A stretch of DNA of 18,657 nt from Chrysochromulina tobinii (taxonomy: Eukaryota > Haptophyta > Prymnesiales > Chrysochromulinaceae). The translations under genes were made by a program, and so were the position numbers. Position 1 is the stretch's first letter. Every line of letters starts with the position of its first letter. Positions 13,408-18,657 of the stretch are shown one piece after another. The notes beneath the pieces were generated by a model. It was not told the DNA's origin. It saw only the letters and a program-made list of their open reading frames with translations, and searched no databases. The DNA lies in NCBI GenBank assembly GCA_001275005.1, contig JWZX01002933.1:1-18657 (forward strand), given 5' to 3'.

Positions 13408-15720
13408 TCAGTTCGCGCGCTCACTCTCTGTGTGCGCCTCTCCTCTCCCGGCGCCGTCCCGTCGGCGTCTCCCGCGGCGTCCTCCTGAGCGCCCTCCTCG
13501 TCCTCTCCCGGCGCTTCCCCGCGCCTCAGCAGCGCCAGCCACGGCAGGCGTGACAGCCGCCGTCTCCGCCTCCTCGGGCGCGCTCGCAGCGTCGCATCTG
13601 TCGGTGGCCACAGCCGCGGTGGCGTCTGCAGCTGGCGACGGCGGGCCCTCTGGCGCATCCCCGGCGCCAGCGCCGCCAGCACTCCTGCCGCCGGTGATGC
13701 CAGCAGCCCCGTTGCCAACCTTGGAACGCCCTCCCGTGCGCACGCGCACCACACTGCAGGCGGGCGCCTTCGCGGGCGCCGTCGTGGGCGCCGTCGCGAG
13801 ATGAAGAAGGACGAGCAGATGCTCGAAGCCCTTGGCCTTGGCGACAGCGTGTGCGGTCTGGCCACGCTCATCCCGCAACCCAACGTCACATCCGTGGGCG
13901 AGGAGCACCTTGACGAGTTCCGCCGGTGCGCCGAGCCGCGCCGCGATGTGCAGCGCGGACTGCTGGTACTTGTTCTGTGCGGACGGGTCGAACCCCATGG
14001 CGAGCAGCAACCGAACACACTCGAGGGAGCGCGAGATGACCGCCGCATGCAACGGGGTGTACCCGTCATGGTATACGCGCCGCGAGGCTGCGCAGGCGCT
14101 CGGCATGGCGCCCGGTCGAGGACACACATCGCACGAGGCGGCGTCAGCGCCCGCTACAGCGCCCGCTACAGATCCCCGGGCCTTCGGACCCGCTGTTTCA
14201 CCTGCCGCCGTACCACCTGCCGCCGTACCACCCGCCGCCTCCGCCTCCGCCGCAGCCTTCGCCTTCGCCTCGGCCGTTGCACGCGTGTCCGCAAGGTGTG
14301 AATGAGGTGTGAACGCCGTTACGCGCGTGTCCGCGGCGAGCAGCAAGCGTAGGCACTCGGAATGGCCTCGTAGTGCGGCGAGATACGCAGGCGTCTCGGC
14401 CGCGTGGTTCGCGGCCTCTAGGTCGCATCGGCCCGAGTTGATGAGCAAGTCCACGACGGCAGCCCGCCCCCAGAAAACAGCCCGCAGCAATGGCGTACTC
14501 CCCTTGGCGTCTTTGAGGTTGGGTGCTGCGCCGTGCTCAAGCAGGAGCGCCGCCGTGGGCGCGTCGCCCTCAATGGCCGCACGGTGCAGAGGCGTCTCAT
14601 TGAATCCATGGCAGCGCGCCGAGAGGGCCGCGCTCAATGCGGTCTCGGCGATGCAGCCCGCGCCCTCGCACGTGAGCTCGGGCGAGTCGTCGAAGAGCAC
14701 CGAACGCAGCGTCGCCAGCCCCGCACGAAGCTCACGCGCGTCGCCGCAGCACAAATCTAGGATCGTCGCGCGCGGCCCGGCCGCCGCGAGCGCGCACACC
14801 TCCGACGCTGGCAAGAAGGTCACCTCGAGGACTCGGAGCTGCGGCCCACAAGCTAAGTCGGACGCCGCCGCATCGGCAGCGCCGTCCTCGAGTAGCAACG
14901 GCCTTGGGCCCACGCCCGTGAGGCTGTTGCTCCCTGACGACGGCGCTGCCGATGCGGTGCCGTCCGCGTAGGGTCCCCACGCTGCCTTGGGCTCTGCCGG
15001 CACGAGCCGCGCGCCGCCAAGCAGAAGGCAGCGCAGCACACGCAATCGGCCCATGCAGCTGAGCAGCTGCGGCACGGCCACCGTGCACTCGGCCAGGCAG
15101 AGAAGCCGCAGCGCACTCAGCCGCGCAATCGCTTCCATGGCAGACGCGCCAAGCAGCTGCGACGTGCACACGAACGCGAGCAGGTTCGGTGCCCGAAGCA
15201 GCACCGATGGCAACGTGGCTGTCGAAATGCTGTGGCACTTGTGCAGCGCGAGGCCACGGATCGGCGGCTGCATGAGCGAAGCGCGTTCTGCCCAGGTTGC
15301 GAGGGCAATCGATCCCACGTCACAGCTCTGCAGGTCGAGTACCGTGGGCGGGCCTTTTGGTAGGAGCAGCAGGCTCGACCATATTTGCGAGGGCACGCCA
15401 ATGCCGATGCCGAGGTGAATGCGAAGGTCCTTGCAGCGGAGCGCCGGTAATGATCTGGCTGCAGCATGGAATGCGTGACAGACGAGGCTGACGGCGGGCA
15501 GCACGAGGCTGATGGCGGGCAGCAGCGTGCGTGGGTGCAGCTGAGCCGATTCGATTTTGGCGCAATAGTAGGCGCCGTCGGCAGCAGTGAGTATGATGGA
15601 GAGTACCTCGACCGGGAGGGTCGTGAGTGTCGTGGCGGAGCAGTGCGCGCACTGCTCGCACTGCTCCGTGGTTCCGGTTGTCGCTATTGACGCTCGCATT
15701 GCGACTCGGGGCGCTAGCAC
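13408..15720 (-). CDS. probable F-box/LRR-like protein with ankyrin repeats
   Basis: 770 residues. Residues 32-95 look like an F-box: LTTLPVEVLSIIL, then LPAVSLVCHAFHAAARS; such domains recruit SCF ubiquitin ligases through Skp1. Residues 120-350 contain leucine-rich strands (VLDLQSCDV, LRLLCLAECTV, LRVLRCLLLGG, LRVLEVTFL, ILDLCCGDA) resembling irregular LRRs. Ankyrin repeats follow at about 373-404 (ETPLHRAAIEGDAPTAALLL), 406-437 and 439-465, then 552-583 (YTPLHAAVISRSLECVRLLL), 586-618 and 620-643. The two ankyrin blocks are separated by an Ala/Glu/Lys/Gly-rich spacer (about 478-530) built partly from short DNA repeats. The last 130 residues are Ala/Pro-rich and end in an Arg/Gly-rich tail (RGRGGRSGGRRGRRRR), which may bind RNA or be disordered. 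The ankyrin call is firm, the F-box call moderate. A substrate adaptor role is inferred. Confidence 0.85.
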   Translation of the reverse strand: MLAPRVAMRASIATTGTTEQCEQCAHCSATTLTTLPVEVLSIILTAADGAYYCAKIESAQLHPRTLLPAISLVLPAVSLVCHAFHAAARSLPALRCKDLRIHLGIGIGVPSQIWSSLLLLPKGPPTVLDLQSCDVGSIALATWAERASLMQPPIRGLALHKCHSISTATLPSVLLRAPNLLAFVCTSQLLGASAMEAIARLSALRLLCLAECTVAVPQLLSCMGRLRVLRCLLLGGARLVPAEPKAAWGPYADGTASAAPSSGSNSLTGVGPRPLLLEDGAADAAASDLACGPQLRVLEVTFLPASEVCALAAAGPRATILDLCCGDARELRAGLATLRSVLFDDSPELTCEGAGCIAETALSAALSARCHGFNETPLHRAAIEGDAPTAALLLEHGAAPNLKDAKGSTPLLRAVFWGRAAVVDLLINSGRCDLEAANHAAETPAYLAALRGHSECLRLLLAADTRVTAFTPHSHLADTRATAEAKAKAAAEAEAAGGTAAGGTAAGETAGPKARGSVAGAVAGADAASCDVCPRPGAMPSACAASRRVYHDGYTPLHAAVISRSLECVRLLLAMGFDPSAQNKYQQSALHIAARLGAPAELVKVLLAHGCDVGLRDERGQTAHAVAKAKGFEHLLVLLHLATAPTTAPAKAPACSVVRVRTGGRSKVGNGAAGITGGRSAGGAGAGDAPEGPPSPAADATAAVATDRCDAASAPEEAETAAVTPAVAGAAEARGSAGRGRGGRSGGRRGRRRRDGAGRGEAHTESERAN
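14146..14169. repeat. 12-bp tandem duplicate inside the ankyrin-gene spacer
   Basis: AGCGCCCGCTAC occurs twice head to tail, encoding a repeated Val-Ala-Gly-Ala on the coding strand. It lies in the low-complexity spacer between the ankyrin blocks. Confidence 0.8.
14201..14245. repeat. 15-bp tandem repeat inside the ankyrin-gene spacer
   Basis: CCTGCCGCCGTACCA at 14201-14215 and 14216-14230, with a degenerate third copy after it. It encodes GGTAA-type units, and indicates that the spacer grew by slippage or unequal exchange. Confidence 0.75.
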
Positions 15721-16237
15721 GCGCGCTCCACACCAGACAATCGCGTGTGCGGAGGCGCGTGCATTAAGAAATCACACCTACACCGTCAAGTTCACAGACA
15801 CCGGACCGGCGTAAATACGGATGCCGTAACCACTAGCTCCCTGGATCCCCTTACACACACGTTCGTGTTTTAGGAACCAACCCGACCCACCGACACCACA
15901 CACGCCAAAACCCTGGAACGCACACGCACGTCGCCACACATAACTGTTCACGCCACTCACCCGCGATCAAGCGCGCGTGGTGTGGTGATGGTGACGGTCG
16001 AATGGGCATGCTTTTCGGCGACCGGGCCGCCGCCTTTCGTTATCTAGACGAGGCGAGCAGCGAGCGGAGGGCCGCGAGCCCGACCTAACACTACGTTACA
16101 CTACTGAGTGCACTAACACTACACTACGTACACTGGTTTCATTGTCAACGTACCGCGGCGTGTTCTCTCTGGTTACTGGGCGTGTTTGAGGCGTACTACG
16201 TAGCAGATGACCGCGACTACCGCGTGGGCAGCGGCCA
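15721..16237. other. intergenic region between ankyrin-gene 5' end and caspase-like 3' end
   Basis: 517 bases of lower GC content. It should carry the ankyrin-gene promoter and the caspase-gene 3' end. A patch at 16087-16136 repeats the word ACACTACGT(T)ACACT twice with ACTAC variants around it, and CTACGTAG at 16196-16203 is an 8-base palindrome. Short open frames here lack domains. No gene is supported. Confidence 0.55.
16089..16134. repeat. degenerate ACACTACGT repeat patch
   Basis: ACACTACGTTACACT at 16089-16103 and ACACTACGTACACT at 16121-16134, with further ACACTA words between. Non-coding, function unknown. Confidence 0.6.
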
Positions 16238-17326
16238 TCATCGGTGCTCTGGCTGGTTGTAGGTTCGGAGCATGAACCCATTGCCCAACGGAACGCTTGT
16301 ACTGGGGAGATCGTAGGCGGCCGTGTCCCAAGAGCAGTAATACTGCGGGTGCTGCCACGCCTGTGTCCAGCGCACGTGGAACTCTTGCTTGGCGGTCAGA
16401 TAGGCCGTCAGGCAGCCCGCGTCCGTGAAGCGCTCGCCCGCATGCGAGATATCTTTGTCAGGGTGCGACTGGCCCACTGTCTGTCGTGCGTTCCCAGCCG
16501 CTTGGATGGCCACCTGGAGGTGGGGCTGCTCGGAGCGCCGTCGGTCGCGCAGCTGCGCCACCAGCCTACCCGAGTAGCAAGAGTCGGCGCAGATGAGAAG
16601 CCGCGGCGACGGGCGCGACGCGTCGCTCGCTCTCCTCACAATCGTGGACCACTCGCCGAGGATGTCGTCCAGTGTGAGCAGGTGCTCGCGTTCGATCCCA
16701 TCGATGTACGTCTGCTTGCGACCGCGGTGCCCGACGAGCACCACATGCCGCGCCGCCGCCTCGGCTCGCAGCTCCGCGAGCGAGAGCAAGCTCAAATCGG
16801 GTGGTGCTCCTACGCACAGTGCGCCACGCGTGTCGTCGTCGCCCGCCCTGCCTGCAATGCCGTGCCCCGAGTAGTACAGGATGTTCAGTACTGGGGCTGG
16901 GGTGGCAAAATATGCACGTATCTTGGCAAGAATCGCGCCTCGTGGGGAGCTTGTGCGGAGCTCTTGCGGCAGCAACGTGGAGTGGGCGTGCGCGTAGCAA
17001 ACATCCACGCCCTTCGAAGCGAGCATGGCACCGAACCTTTCACAATCCTTCGTCGGCCCAAGTCTCAGGTCACCACCGCCGCCCAGCCCATGCAGTGCAG
17101 CTCCTGCTACGCACAATGCACGAGATTGCGGAATGTTGGATGTTGAAGCACCAGGTGGGTAAAGGTGCGCGTTGCCGACTCGCGAAGCGTGCGCCAAAGG
17201 CACAAAGATGAGCTTCCAGGAACGGAGCGGCATCTTCGCTCTATTGTGCTGGCGGGGAGAGTGCACTTGCGCGATCGTACCGGTATGCTCGCTTTCTACG
17301 GGCTTGTCGAAGCCAATGAGCGCCAA
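16238..17326 (-). CDS. caspase-like (peptidase C14 / metacaspase-type) protein
   Basis: 362 residues. The caspase-haemoglobinase fold is indicated by an ALCVAGAALHG strand at 70-80, the DCERFGAMLASKGVDV segment at 94-109 corresponding to the usual 'ND...ML...G' helix, the histidine block ILYYSGHGIAG at 149-159 (catalytic H155) and the cysteine block LLICADSCYSGRL at 243-255 (catalytic C250). Both dyad residues are present, so activity is plausible. Metacaspases of protists and algae cleave after Arg or Lys and act in stress and cell death. The His-Cys distance of 95 residues is longer than the roughly 55 usual in metacaspases, because of a segment at about 165-235. Residues 1-65 match nothing I recognise; an alternative start is M32 (position 17233). 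The product after the cysteine is short, with no clear p10 domain. Confidence 0.8.
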   Translation of the reverse strand: MALIGFDKPVESEHTGTIAQVHSPRQHNRAKMPLRSWKLIFVPLAHASRVGNAHLYPPGASTSNIPQSRALCVAGAALHGLGGGGDLRLGPTKDCERFGAMLASKGVDVCYAHAHSTLLPQELRTSSPRGAILAKIRAYFATPAPVLNILYYSGHGIAGRAGDDDTRGALCVGAPPDLSLLSLAELRAEAAARHVVLVGHRGRKQTYIDGIEREHLLTLDDILGEWSTIVRRASDASRPSPRLLICADSCYSGRLVAQLRDRRRSEQPHLQVAIQAAGNARQTVGQSHPDKDISHAGERFTDAGCLTAYLTAKQEFHVRWTQAWQHPQYYCSWDTAAYDLPSTSVPLGNGFMLRTYNQPEHR

Positions 17327-17397
17327 TCAAGAGTACTATTTCCGGTAATAAGATCAATACCTTTGTTAACGTTCACACCCCGCGCACTCACGCCACT
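17327..17397. promoter_or_regulatory. very short divergent intergenic region
   Basis: 71 bases separate the caspase-like ATG (minus) from the PTEN-like ATG (plus). It is AT-rich at 17334-17372 and includes GTTAAC at 17366-17371. If both starts are right, leaders and core promoters must overlap; using caspase M32 widens the gap to 164 bases. Confidence 0.45.
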
Positions 17398-18657
17398 ATG
17401 ACGTCGTCGCTTCTCTACATCCCACGTTCGCGCCTCGTGTGGATGGACTGCCCAGCCACTACCGAGCAGGCATCGGCGCTCGCCGGTGAGCTCCGCTGGC
17501 ACCACGAAGATCATTATGTCGTGTGGAATGTGTCGGGCACGAGCGATCAACCATATGATACGGAGATCTTTGGCGGTCGAGTGGTCAACCTGCAGTTCGC
17601 AGGGTTCCTCTGCCCTCCGCTGCTCACGCTCGTCGAGGCTTGCGCATCGATCCACGCCTGGCTGCGTGCCGACCCCAAGAATGTTGTGGCGATCCATTGT
17701 CGCAGCGGTCGAGGCCGCTCAGCAGTGGTGCTGAGCTGCGTGCTTGCCTTCCTGTCCGTACATGGTGGCGGCAGCGGCCCCCAAAGCCCCATCGACTGGC
17801 TCTCGCACCTCGCACAGCTACGAGGTGAGGACGAGCACAAGCTGACACTGCCAACGCACCGTCGTTACCTTCAATACTTTGCTGAGCTGCTGCTCGGCAG
17901 CGCTCCGGCTGATGCCAGTGCGGCTGGGTGCGAGCTGCGTGGTATTGTGTTGCACGGCTTCCCAGTGCTCAACCCGGTGCCGTGCGTGCTGTTGAGCTCC
18001 GGCCCAAAGGCCGTATATGTGAGCACCGCCGCGCAGACGCTTGACGACGAAGATGGCTCCTTGGATCTGTGTTCCTACTCGTACAAGGGCACCGGAAGTA
18101 ACGGCCGTCCGGTGCTCGTGCATGGCGACGTGGTGCTCACCGTGCGCGAGGAGTCGCGCTCGGGGCAGCTGCTCTGCCGCGCGGGCTTCCATGCCGACTT
18201 TGCGGCCGCTGCCGGAGTGCTCCGCTTGCCCTGCGCCGCCCTCGATGGAGCTGCCTCGCGGCTGCCCGCGAGCGGTTTCATCGATGTGATGCTGGCGCCT
18301 CGGGCGGCGGCACCGGGCGCGGCGAGCGGCGGCGCGATCGCTGAGGCAGTCGACTTGCTCCGTCGGGCCGTCGCCATCCACGGCGGCAGTGCCGCTGCTG
18401 CCGCTGGTGCGCCGCGCGGCGCCAATGCCGCCACTGTCTTCGCGCTGGACGACGATGACGATGCGGCAGAGGCGGTGAGGGCGATGGAGGCGGCTGAGGG
18501 AGTGGATGCAGGGCTGCCTCTCTCGAGCGTGTGGCCTGCAGCAGCACCACCAGCCGTGGCGGCTAAAGCCGCCCGCTCTGCCGCGCCAGCCCCGCCAAGG
18601 GCAGCAGCCACCGCGCCCCGCCCAGCAGCTGTTCCTTTGCCAGCTGCGCCACCCGTG
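17398..18657 (+). CDS. PTEN/auxilin-type phosphatase-C2 protein, C-terminus off window
   Basis: 420 codons are open from the ATG at 17398 to the right edge, so the 3' end is missing. Residues 35-165 match the PTEN/tensin/auxilin phosphatase fold: HYVVWNVSG (39-47), YDTEIFGGRVV (53-63), WLRADPKNVVAIH (88-100) and the P-loop HCRSGRGRS (100-108) with nucleophile C101 and R107. At the place where PTEN has the general-acid aspartate (FPFEDHNPP) this protein reads LQFAGFLCPP, so that Asp seems lost. Residues 180-300 fit a C2-like domain by position, ending in GFIDVMLAP. After it come an Asp run (351-355) and a Pro/Ala-rich tail (380-420). The same order is found in auxilin/GAK (then a J domain) and in plant class II formins (then FH1-FH2). 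The missing end decides which. It is probably a phosphoinositide-binding membrane module, possibly catalytically weak. Confidence 0.82.
   Translation, partial: MTSSLLYIPRSRLVWMDCPATTEQASALAGELRWHHEDHYVVWNVSGTSDQPYDTEIFGGRVVNLQFAGFLCPPLLTLVEACASIHAWLRADPKNVVAIHCRSGRGRSAVVLSCVLAFLSVHGGGSGPQSPIDWLSHLAQLRGEDEHKLTLPTHRRYLQYFAELLLGSAPADASAAGCELRGIVLHGFPVLNPVPCVLLSSGPKAVYVSTAAQTLDDEDGSLDLCSYSYKGTGSNGRPVLVHGDVVLTVREESRSGQLLCRAGFHADFAAAAGVLRLPCAALDGAASRLPASGFIDVMLAPRAAAPGAASGGAIAEAVDLLRRAVAIHGGSAAAAAGAPRGANAATVFALDDDDDAAEAVRAMEAAEGVDAGLPLSSVWPAAAPPAVAAKAARSAAPAPPRAAATAPRPAAVPLPAAPPV

Noticed and set aside
15778-15960. 60-codon minus-strand open frame in the intergenic region
   Set aside because: Short, no domain, lower-GC intergenic composition; nothing supports expression.
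1-18657. Bacterial or viral origin of the window
   Set aside because: Signal-peptide MutS2, anoctamin, PTEN-like and F-box/ankyrin genes, with gaps of several hundred bases and no operons, fit an intron-poor eukaryotic nuclear genome better.
1-18657. Introns splitting the genes
   Set aside because: Each recognised protein family continues through a single frame without gaps at expected domains, so no splice sites were needed.

Overview
The window looks like compact nuclear DNA from a unicellular alga with a secondary (complex) plastid, most plausibly a haptophyte. This is an inference from several signs. The DNA is GC-rich with strongly GC-biased third positions. Every recognisable gene is one long open frame with no visible intron. 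The families are eukaryotic (anoctamin, PTEN-like phosphatase, F-box/ankyrin, Myb), with no operons or ribosome-binding sites. A MutS2 protein carries a signal peptide plus a transit-like stretch, as expected for nuclear-encoded plastid proteins in such algae. I cannot name a species.

Layout. Positions 1-1032 (minus): 5' part of a Myb-like protein whose C-terminus runs off the left edge. 1556-4297 (minus): MutS2-type ATPase with a C-terminal Smr domain. 4606-6297 (plus): endonuclease/exonuclease/phosphatase-fold protein with a small N-terminal helical domain; it is divergent from MutS2 across a 308-base gap rich in inverted repeats. 6547-9900 (minus): large anoctamin/TMEM16 protein with an N-terminal WW domain, convergent with the previous gene. 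10232-11059 (minus): eukaryotic NlpC/P60-like protein. 11540-13081 (minus): major facilitator transporter. 13408-15720 (minus): probable F-box/LRR protein with ankyrin repeats. 16238-17326 (minus): caspase-like (C14) protein. 17398-18657 (plus): PTEN-like phosphatase with a C2-like region and a proline/alanine-rich tail, cut by the right edge and divergent from the caspase gene with only 71 bases between the start codons.

The nine genes do not form an evident pathway. Themes are plastid DNA or ribosome maintenance (MutS2), phosphoester hydrolysis (EEP and PTEN-like proteins), membrane lipid, ion and solute transport (anoctamin, MFS), proteolysis or cell death (caspase-like, NlpC/P60) and protein interaction (ankyrin). 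I see no operon, mobile element, tRNA, rRNA or CRISPR array. The signals most worth following are a perfect 12-bp stem placed on the MutS2 start codon, the WW-anoctamin architecture with a row of five tandem N-glycosylation sequons, a PTEN-like domain apparently lacking the usual general-acid loop, and an unrecognised cysteine-containing N-terminal region in the Myb protein.
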